From: UBA5177 sp002413265
GTDB lineage: Bacteria; Chloroflexota; UBA5177
DNA: 64,000 nucleotides
Direction of reading: 5' to 3'
Assembly (NCBI GenBank): GCA_036752825.1
Contig: DAIORV010000001.1
Location: 1 to 64,000 of the forward strand
Position numbers and translations under genes: made by a program. This document shows positions 32,960 through 41,731 of this stretch, piece after piece. The notes under the pieces are model-generated. The model searched no databases and was not told the origin of the DNA. It worked only from the letters and a program-made list of their open reading frames with translations. The stretch's first letter is position 1; the number at the start of each line of letters is the position of its first letter.

Positions 32960-34929
32960 CAATGACTGAAGGTGGCTGTCGGACCAGCGCCGGCGCCCGG
33001 TGTCTTGCTCTTCTTGGGTAGAGCCGTCGCGGTCGGTTCGGAAGCATTCGAACCCACGGCATCGACTGCTTGACGCGGCTGGTACGTCGAGACGATCTTG
33101 TCGGGGGTTGCGGCTCCGTTGGGCTTTGTCACGAGACGCTGCACCGCGGTCGAGCCTCCTTCTAGAGGGAACGCAACGTGCTCGATCGCGTCGGGTGCGA
33201 GCGTGGGATCTTCATAGACCTTCTTGGGCGGTGGCTGTACGACGTTGGTCACTTTTCCGCCGTCCACTGTGACGCTCCAGCCCAGTTTTGGACCGTAGAC
33301 GTACACGTATACCGCCTGCTGTACGGGCTCGTACCGCGTTTGAAGGATGAGGTATTTACCGGTGTTGTTGTGGAACGTGAGGTCCCAAGATCGTGTGGGA
33401 GAAACCACGGCTTCGAGCCCGAAAGGCGGTTCGTACCAGGGAAGCCGGTACGTGTGGTGATGAATCTCCGTGAGCGTCAAGCCACTGTTGTAGAGAGCAC
33501 GCAGGAAGGTGGTCGCCACCTGCTGCATAGCGCCGCCGTCCCCGGGCACAACCTGACCTCCCGATTCCTGCATCTGGTCGGCGTACACACGGTCCGTCCA
33601 GCCGCCGCCGACGATGGAGTTGAAGGATATGTCTTGATTGGGATGGATCAACGTTTTATCGATGATTGCGGCGATCTGCTGGATGTCACCGCCCCTCACC
33701 GTCGAGCCTCCGACGAACGTGGTCCTTGCCTCCCCGAGCAGTGTTGAGATGCCAAGATCGGCAGGGTTGGCGGGATTGACTGGAGGCGGCGTGCTCGCAG
33801 CCGACCACCTCAGTCGGGCATGAGGCTGCAGATTCTTGATCGCATTGAGCAACGAAGCGGTGGCCCCGGCAACGTCGAGCTGACGCCCGCTATGCGCATG
33901 TCGTACGACCGTCACCTTGCCGCCAAAGAAATCGATCTTCGCCTCTTGGGGGGCTCGGTTAATTTGCGTCGAGGCGAGGTTGTCCACGTAAGCCACCACG
34001 TTCGGAGAGTCGACAGTCATCTGAATGGTGCGACCTTTCGGCTTGTCGGCGAAGCTGAGCATGCCGACAAAGTCGGAACGATGCATGACGAACACGTGCT
34101 TGCCAACCGCAATGACCGGCGCACTGTCCAGAAAGGCGTTGACGCGTTTGAGGACCGTTTGAGCGTCCGAGTCTCGAATTGCAGGCTGCGGATGGCTCAC
34201 GGGAAGCTGTACCAGTTGCTGGCTCAGATACCCAAGGGCTGAATGAATGGCTGCTATCGTGGCCGGCACATCAAGCTGTCTCCCGGGAACGCTCCTGGTC
34301 AGCACGACTTGTTTGTTCTGCCATCTCAGAGCGGCGTTGAGCTGAGTAAAAGATAGAGTAGCCGCAGGCACCTGCTCCAAGTACTGGCGTAGCCTGAGGT
34401 CGCTCACTCCATACACCAGAGGCACAGCGTGAGACGGGTGCACTGGCAAGCGATCGAGAAGCTGCGAGAAAAACGAGCCCGTTCTTCCCACGTCCATCGC
34501 TAGAGAAGCAGTCTTGTCGCATGGGTAATTGAGCCCAATTTCCTGGGGCTTCGGGTACCAGGACAGGGCATTGTAGGAAAGGCGGAGCGGATGGGGGAAA
34601 TTGGTCCCGGAGAGGCTTTCACAAAGAAGCTGCGCTTGATGCTGAGAGAGACCGCTCAAGGGCACCTTGTCGACGTAGACGCCCGGTATCACCTCACCTC
34701 GGTACTTTGAAAAGGCGTACGTTGTGTACGCGACGCAGAAGATAGACAGGACCGCGGCCAGGAAAATTGCGTACGCGATAGGAGCCCAGCGACTCTCCTT
34801 ATGCCGGAGGTAGCGCTGAGCTTCGCGGTCGTGGAAGGTATGCCGATGCTCGTCCGGCCGAACAAGTTCCGGATACCGAAACCTGGATGGTGAACGGCCC
34901 TCCGGCGGCTCTTGAATCGTGCGTGCCAT
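32959..34929 (-). CDS. VanW-family membrane-anchored cell-wall protein
   Basis: A 656-residue protein with a cytoplasmic N-terminus, one membrane helix (about 49-71) and a large extracellular part. Two peptidoglycan-binding-like/DUF domains (GVYVDKVPLSGLSQHQAQLLC near 84-104 and ISTLLGEARTTFVGG from about 395) frame the VanW domain (about 400-545: FNSIVGGGWTDRVYADQMQE, GGAMQQVATTFLRALYNSG, HHHTYRLPWYE). A G5-like strand region and a Pro/Thr/Lys-rich tail follow. VanW proteins are found beside glycopeptide-resistance and spore/wall genes, but no biochemical role is fixed. It is coupled to lgt. Confidence 0.85.
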   Translation of the reverse strand: MARTIQEPPEGRSPSRFRYPELVRPDEHRHTFHDREAQRYLRHKESRWAPIAYAIFLAAVLSIFCVAYTTYAFSKYRGEVIPGVYVDKVPLSGLSQHQAQLLCESLSGTNFPHPLRLSYNALSWYPKPQEIGLNYPCDKTASLAMDVGRTGSFFSQLLDRLPVHPSHAVPLVYGVSDLRLRQYLEQVPAATLSFTQLNAALRWQNKQVVLTRSVPGRQLDVPATIAAIHSALGYLSQQLVQLPVSHPQPAIRDSDAQTVLKRVNAFLDSAPVIAVGKHVFVMHRSDFVGMLSFADKPKGRTIQMTVDSPNVVAYVDNLASTQINRAPQEAKIDFFGGKVTVVRHAHSGRQLDVAGATASLLNAIKNLQPHARLRWSAASTPPPVNPANPADLGISTLLGEARTTFVGGSTVRGGDIQQIAAIIDKTLIHPNQDISFNSIVGGGWTDRVYADQMQESGGQVVPGDGGAMQQVATTFLRALYNSGLTLTEIHHHTYRLPWYEPPFGLEAVVSPTRSWDLTFHNNTGKYLILQTRYEPVQQAVYVYVYGPKLGWSVTVDGGKVTNVVQPPPKKVYEDPTLAPDAIEHVAFPLEGGSTAVQRLVTKPNGAATPDKIVSTYQPRQAVDAVGSNASEPTATALPKKSKTPGAGAGPTATFSH

Positions 34930-34997
34930 GGTAGAGTTGAGACACTTATCTTAGACCCCATCTGCTGTATCACGCGACTACGAGGGAGATCGTTCGG

Positions 34998-35294
34998 ATG
35001 CCGCGCTACAAGCAGTTTCATGGGTCTGGATCAGAGTTGGAGAAGGCAGTCAATTCCTGGCTCGACGAGTTTGAACCCGACGTCACACAGATGGCTCAGA
35101 CCGTCGACGGCAACGGCTCAGTGGTACTCGGCTTCGTCTATGAAGAGAGCTTTCGAGGCCAGGAGCGTAGGCTCGACACCGAGCACGGCATGTCAAAAGT
35201 CAAGGGACCAAGCAGTCCGGAGGCCGTAATGCCGGAGGATTCCGTTCAGGTTCGGATCAACCCACCCGAGCAGGCTGACCCCTCCACGGCTTAG
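34998..35294 (+). CDS. Small Cse60-like hypothetical protein
   Basis: A 98-residue soluble protein, ATG 34998 with GAGGGAG upstream. The opening YKQFHGSGSELEKAVNSWLDEFEPDV resembles the small sporulation-associated Cse60-type proteins (short, E-rich helix followed by a hairpin), but the match is by eye and weak; no sporulation gene is nearby. It is divergent from the VanW gene (68 bases between starts), and its stop overlaps the hemB stop by 4 bases. Confidence 0.6.
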   Translation: MPRYKQFHGSGSELEKAVNSWLDEFEPDVTQMAQTVDGNGSVVLGFVYEESFRGQERRLDTEHGMSKVKGPSSPEAVMPEDSVQVRINPPEQADPSTA

Positions 35295-36271
35295 GTCCAC
35301 GTCTTCATCCAGCACGCCGCCTCCAGCGCGTGGTACGTCAAGATAATGTCCGCCCCTGCTCTCGTGATCGAGGTCAGGATCTCGCGCACCACGGTCTCCT
35401 CGTCGAGCCAGCCATGGTCCGCTGCTGCCTTCACCATCGAGTATTCGCCGCTCACGTTGTACGCGGCCAGGGGCAAGTCGAAGGTGGACCGCGCCTCTCG
35501 GATGACGTCGAGGTAGGGTAGCGCCGGCTTGACCATCACGATATCCGCGCCCTCTTTGACGTCCAGCTCGATTTCCCGCATCGCCTCACGACGATTGCCG
35601 GGGTCCATCTGGTAGCCTCTGCGGTCGCCGAATTGAGGCGCGCAGTCAGCCGCTTCCCGAAAGGGACCGTAGAACGCGGAAGCGTACTTCGCTGCATACG
35701 CGAGTATTAGGACGTCCGTCTTTCCCGCGCCGTCCAGCGCCGCCCGTATAGCCGCAACCCGGCCGTCCATCATGTCTGATGGGGCCACGATGTCTGCCCC
35801 TGCCTCGGCCTGAGACAGCGCGACTCTCGACAACACCTCGAGGGTGGCGTCGTTGTCGACCCTGCCGTTGACCACGATTCCGCAGTGCCCGTGAGACGTG
35901 TATTCGTCAAGGCAGGTGTCTGTGATCAGCAGCAGCTCAGGCGTAGCGTCTTTGATTTTTCTAACGGCTCTCTGTACGATCCCGTTTGGATCGTATGCTC
36001 CGGATCCCCCCTCGTCTTTCGACTCGGGAAGGCCAAAGAGCATGACGGCTCCAACGCCCGCTGCGGCAATTTCTCGGGCAAGCTCAGGCAATAGGTCGAC
36101 GCTCCATCGATATTGTCCGGGCATGGACTCTATTGCGTCGCGCTGCTCGCGTCCCGGCTGAACGAATAGCGGATAGACCAACGAGTCCGCGGAGAGCCGA
36201 GTCTCTCGGACCAGCCGGCGCACGGCCTCGGAGCCGCGCAGACGCCTCAACCGAACGACAGGAAACGTCAT
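35291..36271 (-). CDS. hemB: Delta-aminolevulinic acid dehydratase (porphobilinogen synthase)
   Basis: A 326-residue TIM-barrel enzyme that condenses two aminolevulinates to porphobilinogen for tetrapyrroles. Schiff-base lysines lie in YAAKYASAFYGPFR and VMVKPALPYLD. The metal site reads TCLDEYTSHGHCG: two of the three zinc cysteines are kept and the middle one is Asp. ATG 36271 is used because the longer frame overlaps the upstream phosphoesterase. It is 49 bases downstream of that gene; no other hem gene is in the window. Confidence 0.96.
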   Translation of the reverse strand: MTFPVVRLRRLRGSEAVRRLVRETRLSADSLVYPLFVQPGREQRDAIESMPGQYRWSVDLLPELAREIAAAGVGAVMLFGLPESKDEGGSGAYDPNGIVQRAVRKIKDATPELLLITDTCLDEYTSHGHCGIVVNGRVDNDATLEVLSRVALSQAEAGADIVAPSDMMDGRVAAIRAALDGAGKTDVLILAYAAKYASAFYGPFREAADCAPQFGDRRGYQMDPGNRREAMREIELDVKEGADIVMVKPALPYLDVIREARSTFDLPLAAYNVSGEYSMVKAAADHGWLDEETVVREILTSITRAGADIILTYHALEAACWMKTWT

Positions 36272-36320
36272 TCGAGATCGACCGCGTTCAAGTCTTCGTC
36301 TTCCAAAGCCCTTTGCTTTC

Positions 36321-37106
36321 CTATTCCTTCGCCGACGTGGCGGCCTTCTCTGGAGCCACAAGCGTGTGGTGGGTAGCGATCAAAGCGGGTCGGAACGCCA
36401 GCGCATCTGCCGCCACCAATCGATACTCCACTCTCCCATACCGTCCCTGAAATCCGGAACTTGCGGCTGCGCCATGCAGGTGGCCGTAAACGCAGCAGGC
36501 CACCGGAGTACCTTCCAAAACCTCTCGGTACACGGTGTCCGGGTTCCCAGCGTAGAAGGGCGGGAAATGCAGAGCGACGATCGTAGGCAGCGAGGCGTCT
36601 CGCTCTTTCAGCGACAAAAGTAGCCGTTCTCGCTCACGGTTGAGGAGCTTCGCGTCGTGTTCCGTCCAATCGGCGCCGCCGGGTACCGGAGATCCTTTCG
36701 CTCCGCAGATATTGAAGCCCTCAGCCTGCACCGCGTTGTTGTGGAGGGCGGTCAGGCTGGGAGCCAGATGCTGCCGCACCTTACTCGTCGACTTGCTGGA
36801 CCACCAATAGTCGTGATTTCCTCGCAGCAATACTTTCCGGCCGGGCCAGGTGTCAATTCGCGTAAGCGTCTCCATGGCATCCTCAAAGTGGAGCGCCCAG
36901 TCGGTGTCGCCGGCCACGATAACGGTGTCCTCGGCAGCCACCAATTGGCTCCACGCGGACTCGATCCTTCCCAGGTGATCCTCCCACCGCTCGCCGAATA
37001 TGCTCATGGGTTTGACGGGGCGACCGGTTTCTGGATCCGTGCGCGAGGCATGGATGTCGGCTATGGCCCAGATCGACACGCTGCCTCCAATACGCAGGAC
37101 TGGCAC
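36321..37106 (-). CDS. Calcineurin-like metallophosphoesterase
   Basis: A 261-residue protein with the full metallophosphoesterase ligand series: ADIH near residue 17, AGDTDW, LRGNHDYWW, ALHFPPF and CVYGHLHG. GTG 37106 is the longest start; GTG 37079 is also possible. It should be a cytoplasmic dinuclear-metal phosphoesterase, with substrate unknown. It precedes hemB on the same strand and is divergent from the phospholipase D-like gene. Confidence 0.88.
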   Translation of the reverse strand: MPVLRIGGSVSIWAIADIHASRTDPETGRPVKPMSIFGERWEDHLGRIESAWSQLVAAEDTVIVAGDTDWALHFEDAMETLTRIDTWPGRKVLLRGNHDYWWSSKSTSKVRQHLAPSLTALHNNAVQAEGFNICGAKGSPVPGGADWTEHDAKLLNRERERLLLSLKERDASLPTIVALHFPPFYAGNPDTVYREVLEGTPVACCVYGHLHGAAASSGFQGRYGRVEYRLVAADALAFRPALIATHHTLVAPEKAATSAKE

Positions 37107-37172
37107 CTAGCGAACCCTGGGATTTGATGCAGCAATCGCCGCGCGAGGTTCGACCGGCCATCTATTCTAGGT

Positions 37173-38174
37173 TTGCCCCGGAGGTGCCGGCGCCTGACCA
37201 CTCGCTCATTCCTTTTTGCTCTGGCGCTCGGTTGCATCCTTGTCGGATCTTCGCCCTGTTCCAACGCCGGCGCCACGACTGGAAGAACCGTAGGCATCAC
37301 TCCGTCCAAGACGTTGGTGGAGCCAGACGATGGTGTCCGGCCGCTACTGGCGTACCTCAATCACGCCCAGCACACCGTGTTCATGGAGGCCTACATCCTG
37401 TCCGACACGCCGATTCTGCATGCCCTGGAGCGAGCGGCGGCGCAAGGAGTGACGGTCTTCGTGCTCCTCGAGCATCGCCCCTTTGGACTCGGCAACTATC
37501 CGGACCACATTAGCTCAGAGCTCGACGCCGCGGGGGTCCATGTTCGCTGGTCATCGAGCCGTTTCACCTACACGCACGCAAAATTCCTCGTCCTCGATGA
37601 TCGAACGGCCGTCATCTCTACGGCGAACTTCTCTAGATCGGCGTTTGACACCAACCGAGAAGTCATCGAGGTGGACACTTCGAAAAGCGATGTGCACGAG
37701 CTTTCCAACATCTTTCGGGCCGATTGGGATCACCTGCCGGCCGTCCTGGACTCCGGGACCCTGCTTGTTTCCCCTTCGAATGCTCGGCAAGGGCTTTACC
37801 GACTTGTCCGTTCTGCTCGACACTCGATCGAGATCTACGCGGAGGAATTTCAAGACCCGGGAATGGAGAGCCGGCTCGCGTCGAGGGCCCGAGCTCACGT
37901 CACAGTCCGCATATTGCTACCACCGTCGGCCCTGGGCCATCTCACAAAGGCCGAGACTCAGACCCTGAGTATCCGAACACTGGGCAGTCCATACGTCCAT
38001 GCAAAAGTCATCATCGTCGACGGCCGCACAGCGTTCGTGGGGTCCGAGAATCTAAGTCAGACCTCCCTTGACGCCAACCGCGAGGTTGGCCTGCTAACGC
38101 GCGGCTCCTCGCTCGCGAGGTTGGAAAAGGTTTTCAATTCCGACTGGAACAGGGCTCGAATCGCCAGTGGCTAA
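37173..38174 (+). CDS. Secreted phospholipase D/cardiolipin synthase-like protein
   Basis: A 333-residue protein with an N-terminal signal or anchor helix (FLFALALGCILVGSSPCSNAG; the Cys could form a lipobox) and two complete HxKxxxxD motifs: THAKFLVLDDRTAVIST and VHAKVIIVDGRTAFVGS. The symmetric two-HKD arrangement fits phospholipase D, cardiolipin synthase or nuclease chemistry at the cell surface. Start TTG 37173; no better in-frame start is visible. It is single. Confidence 0.85.
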   Translation: MPRRCRRLTTRSFLFALALGCILVGSSPCSNAGATTGRTVGITPSKTLVEPDDGVRPLLAYLNHAQHTVFMEAYILSDTPILHALERAAAQGVTVFVLLEHRPFGLGNYPDHISSELDAAGVHVRWSSSRFTYTHAKFLVLDDRTAVISTANFSRSAFDTNREVIEVDTSKSDVHELSNIFRADWDHLPAVLDSGTLLVSPSNARQGLYRLVRSARHSIEIYAEEFQDPGMESRLASRARAHVTVRILLPPSALGHLTKAETQTLSIRTLGSPYVHAKVIIVDGRTAFVGSENLSQTSLDANREVGLLTRGSSLARLEKVFNSDWNRARIASG

Positions 38175-38259
38175 TCGTTGCCCGCCATTGGGATGACCTT
38201 TCTCCGGTGGACTCAACTGCGGACGCTGGGGTAGACTTCATGGGTTTTCGAGCCCAGCG

Positions 38260-38296
38260 CCGCGGGCGGCCTAACCGGCCCAGCCTGCGGGTTTTT
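38260..38296 (+). terminator. Possible intrinsic terminator after the phospholipase D-like gene
   Basis: CCGC-GGGC (38260-38267) can pair with GCCC (38278-38281) and GCGG (38287-38290), leaving a bulge of AGCCT, followed by TTTTT (38292-38296). The bulged stem makes it a weak candidate. It would separate the phospholipase gene from the PfkB-sahH operon. Confidence 0.35.
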
Positions 38297-38406
38297 ACTG
38301 TCGGGAGATGATCGTCGTCGCTCTTCCTCGGCGAACTTCACGAGCGCTTCTAGGCGCATTGCGAGTTCGCGCCCGCCAGCCAGATCGACCTTCCGGAGGA
38401 GCCTAG

Positions 38407-39354
38407 GTGAGCAGTCTCGTCGTGGGAAGCATTGCTCTGGATACTGTGGAAACTCCTTTTGGCAAAGCGGAAGAGGCCCTCGGCGGTACCGCGGTCTTCT
38501 TCTCTCTTGCGGCAAGCCTTTTCACCGACGTGCAGCTCGTGGGAGTCGTGGGGCAAGATTTTCCCGAGGACGCGGTTACGCTGCTCCAGACGCGAGGTGT
38601 CGACGTCGAGGGATTGCAGCGTCGGGAAGGGCAAACCTTTCGCTGGATCGGCGAGTACGACTTCGACATGAATGTCGCTCACACCTTAGACACCCGACTT
38701 AACGTTTTCGAGACCTTTCACCCCTCCATTCCCGAGCGGTACCGCGACGCCCGCCTCGTGTTCCTGGGCAACATAGATCCGGAGCTGCAGCTCGAAGTCC
38801 TGAGGCAGGTGAACCAGCCCGCGCTGACCTGTCTGGACACCATGAACTTCTGGATCTCCGGCAAAAAGGCGGCGCTGGACAAGGTCATCGAACAAGTAGA
38901 CGCAGTGCTCTTAAATGAGGGAGAGATCCGGGAATATACCGGGAGATACAACGTTTTGGAAGCGGCTCGAGAGCTTCGGAAACGTGGCCCACGGTACGTC
39001 ATAGTCAAGCGAGGAGAGTACGGGGCAGTTCTCTTCGCCGATGACGAGGTGTTTATGGTACCCGCGTACCCCACCTGGGAGGTGCGTGATACGACTGGCG
39101 CGGGGGACAGCTTCGCCGGAGGCTTTGTCGGTTATCTCGACGCGGTCGGTTCGATAGATGCGTCTAGCATGCGATCTGCGATGGTATACGGCAGTGTCGT
39201 GGCCAGTCACTGCGTCGAAGCCTTCAGCATCGACGGACTGCTTCGTGCGACTCCGGACACTTTGGAAGAGCGATACTCTCGCCTGGCCGAAATTACTCGT
39301 ATTGATGCTTCAGTTCATTTCAATCCAAAGGACTTGGTGGCAGAAGGAGCCTAG
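38407..39354 (+). CDS. PfkB-family carbohydrate/nucleoside kinase
   Basis: A 315-residue ribokinase-fold kinase from GTG 38407 (GGAGGAG upstream). GSIALDTVETPFGKAEEALGG is the N-terminal substrate site, and DTTGAGDSFAGGFVGYL holds the catalytic Asp and anion hole. It ends 2 bases before sahH. SahH releases adenosine, so an adenosine kinase that recycles it to AMP is an attractive reading; a sugar substrate cannot be excluded. Confidence 0.85.
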   Translation: MSSLVVGSIALDTVETPFGKAEEALGGTAVFFSLAASLFTDVQLVGVVGQDFPEDAVTLLQTRGVDVEGLQRREGQTFRWIGEYDFDMNVAHTLDTRLNVFETFHPSIPERYRDARLVFLGNIDPELQLEVLRQVNQPALTCLDTMNFWISGKKAALDKVIEQVDAVLLNEGEIREYTGRYNVLEAARELRKRGPRYVIVKRGEYGAVLFADDEVFMVPAYPTWEVRDTTGAGDSFAGGFVGYLDAVGSIDASSMRSAMVYGSVVASHCVEAFSIDGLLRATPDTLEERYSRLAEITRIDASVHFNPKDLVAEGA

Positions 39355-39356
39355 CT

Positions 39357-40631
39357 ATGCACACCGAAATCGCTCGAAAAACCGGCGACGTGAAAGATCT
39401 GTCGCTGGCTGACAAAGGAAAAGTGCGGATCGAATGGGCCGACTCGACCATGCCCGTGCTGCGGATGATTCGCGAGCGCTTCGCCGACGAACAGCCTCTC
39501 AAGGGCGTTGACGTTGCTGCTTGCTTGCATGTCACTTCCGAGACGGCAAATCTGGTGCGCGCCCTGAAGGCAGGTGGCGCCTCAGTATATCTCTGCGCCT
39601 CGAATCCTCTCAGCACGCAGGACGATGTTGCGGCGGCCTTGAACGTGCATTACGGCATCCCGACCTTTGCCATAAAGGGCGAGGATCGCGACACGTACTA
39701 TAGCCACATTGATGCCGCGCTCGACTCACACCCCAACCTCACCATGGACGACGGGAACGACCTCGTCACCCGCGTCCATCAGGACCGGCGCGACCTGCTC
39801 GAGAACATCTTCGGTGGAACCGAGGAGACGACTACGGGGGTAATTCGCCTCCAGAGCATGCACGGCGACGGCGCGCTTGGATATCCGGTTGTGGCCGTGA
39901 ATGAGGCTGATACCAAGCACATGTTTGATAACCGCTACGGGACAGGCCAGAGCACCATCGACGGACTTCTCCGCGCGACTAACATATTGATCGCCGGCAA
40001 GCGCGCGGTTGTCGCTGGTTACGGATGGTGCGGCCGCGGACTCGCCAGCCGCCTGTCCGGTTTAGGTGCCAACGTCATCGTCACCGAGGTCGATCCCACT
40101 CGCGCTCTCGAGGCGGTCATGGATGGCTTCCTAGTCATGCCGATGGCTGAGGCTGCGAAGGTGGCCGACATCATCATCACGGTCACCGGCAACGTCAACG
40201 TTCTCAGCGCGTCACACTTCGGACTGATGAAGGACGGAGTGGTCATCGCGAACACCGGTCATTTCAACGACGAGATCGACATAGCCTCACTAGCCAAGCA
40301 GGCCTCCGGCCGGCGAGCGCTGCGCGATTTTGTCGAGGAATATACGGTCGATGGCAAGCGCATCAACCTGCTGGCAGAAGGTAGGCTGCTCAACCTGTCC
40401 GCCGGTGAAGGGCATCCTGCCGCGGTGATGGACATGAGCTTCGCTAACCAGGCTCTTTCTGCCGAGTATTTGAAGGACAACCGCGGAAAGCTCGAGCCCG
40501 GCGTTTACGTCGTTCCCAAGGACATCGACAAGGAGATCGCGCGCCTCAAGCTCGCCTCGATGGATATTTCGATAGACACGCTCAGCCCCGAGCAGTCCCA
40601 ATATCTTGCTTCTTGGCAGTCGGGTACCTAG
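39357..40631 (+). CDS. sahH: Adenosylhomocysteinase
   Basis: A 424-residue NAD-dependent enzyme that splits S-adenosylhomocysteine to adenosine and homocysteine in the methyl cycle. Substrate regions include ACLHVTSETANLVRAL, GGTEETTTGVIRL and FDNRYGTGQSTIDGLLRATN; the Rossmann motif is VVAGYGWCGRGLASRL; the end shows HPAAVMDMSFANQALS. The length fits forms lacking the insertion of eukaryotic-type enzymes. It is paired with the PfkB kinase. Its TAG stop is followed in the same frame by the start of the gmd reading frame. Confidence 0.96.
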   Translation: MHTEIARKTGDVKDLSLADKGKVRIEWADSTMPVLRMIRERFADEQPLKGVDVAACLHVTSETANLVRALKAGGASVYLCASNPLSTQDDVAAALNVHYGIPTFAIKGEDRDTYYSHIDAALDSHPNLTMDDGNDLVTRVHQDRRDLLENIFGGTEETTTGVIRLQSMHGDGALGYPVVAVNEADTKHMFDNRYGTGQSTIDGLLRATNILIAGKRAVVAGYGWCGRGLASRLSGLGANVIVTEVDPTRALEAVMDGFLVMPMAEAAKVADIIITVTGNVNVLSASHFGLMKDGVVIANTGHFNDEIDIASLAKQASGRRALRDFVEEYTVDGKRINLLAEGRLLNLSAGEGHPAAVMDMSFANQALSAEYLKDNRGKLEPGVYVVPKDIDKEIARLKLASMDISIDTLSPEQSQYLASWQSGT

Positions 40632-40643
40632 GCCGCGAAGTCG

Positions 40644-41660
40644 CTGAAAACCGCCTTAATCACCGGCATTACGGGCCAGGACGGTTCCTACCTCGCGGAG
40701 CTGCTGCTCGACCGCGGCTACCGCGTGGTAGGCATGCTTCGAAGACTCTCACTTGAAAACTACGCTCGTATCGAGCACCTCGCAGATCGGGTACTTTTGG
40801 CTCAGGGCGACCTACTCGATCAAAACAGTCTGTCCAACATCTTGCGTGAGCACGAGCCGGATGAGGTATACAACCTCGCGGCGATGAGCTTCGTGCCGAC
40901 TTCCTGGAACCAGCCCGTTTTGACCGGCGAATTCACGGCACTTGGTGTCACTCGCATGCTGGAAGCAGTTCGAATGGTCGGCCGACCGGTGAAGTTCTAC
41001 CAGGCCTCTAGCAGTGAAATGTTTGGAAAGGTAAGGCAGTCCCCACAAAACGAGGACACTCCCTTTTACCCTCGCTCCCCGTACGGGGTAGCAAAGACCT
41101 ATGGTCACTACATCACAGTCAACTATCGGGAAAGCTACGACATCTTCGCCGTCAGCGGAGTTCTGTTCAACCACGAATCGCCACGGCGCGGACTGGAGTT
41201 CTTTCCGCGTAAGGTGAGCGACGGTGCCGCCCGCATTGCTCTTGGACTGACGGACGAACTCGAGCTCGGGAACCTGGACGCGCGTCGAGATTGGGGCTTT
41301 GCCGAAGACTACGTCCGAGCCATGTGGTTGATGTTGCAGCAGGACGAGCCGGATGATTTCGTCGTTGGAACCGGCGAGCTTCACTCATGTCGCGAACTGG
41401 TCGAAATCGCCTTTGAACGCGTCGGACTCGATCCCGATGAGTATATAAAGGTCGACCCGCGGCTCTTCCGCCCGGCAGAGGTCGATCTATTGGTCGCGGA
41501 CTCGACCAAGGCTCGAACCGAGTTGGGCTGGAAGCCAGAGGTGTCCTTCGAGCAGCTCGTGAACATCATGGTCGATGCAGACCTAAAGCGACACGAACAG
41601 TCCATTCGACGCGGTGATTCCGTGCCTCGACACAAAGCAGCAGTTGGAAGGCTGAACTAG
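40644..41660 (+). CDS. gmd: GDP-mannose 4,6-dehydratase, without a canonical start codon
   Basis: A short-chain dehydrogenase-fold enzyme that turns GDP-mannose into GDP-4-keto-6-deoxymannose. The nucleotide motif LKTALITGITGQDGSYLAEL starts 13 bases after sahH, so the GTG at 40725 would delete it. No ATG, GTG or TTG is available upstream; CTG 40644 is the only plausible start, giving 338 residues. The catalytic SSSEMFG and YGVAKTYGH motifs and NHESPRRG segment are intact. Since the frame continues directly from the sahH TAG, read-through fusion is another possibility. It is followed by a phosphohexomutase, fitting GDP-sugar supply. Confidence 0.88.
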   Translation: MKTALITGITGQDGSYLAELLLDRGYRVVGMLRRLSLENYARIEHLADRVLLAQGDLLDQNSLSNILREHEPDEVYNLAAMSFVPTSWNQPVLTGEFTALGVTRMLEAVRMVGRPVKFYQASSSEMFGKVRQSPQNEDTPFYPRSPYGVAKTYGHYITVNYRESYDIFAVSGVLFNHESPRRGLEFFPRKVSDGAARIALGLTDELELGNLDARRDWGFAEDYVRAMWLMLQQDEPDDFVVGTGELHSCRELVEIAFERVGLDPDEYIKVDPRLFRPAEVDLLVADSTKARTELGWKPEVSFEQLVNIMVDADLKRHEQSIRRGDSVPRHKAAVGRLN

Positions 41661-41731
41661 ACTTCACCCTTGGCTCCGCATTTGTATGATGCGTGTAGTC
41701 GCCCCGCGCCGCGCAAAGGGAGAGCGATAGC

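Noticed and set aside
38297..38406. SAH/SAM riboswitch upstream of the PfkB-sahH operon
   Set aside because: The leader is short and does not show the conserved core of SAH or SAM riboswitches that I can recognise.
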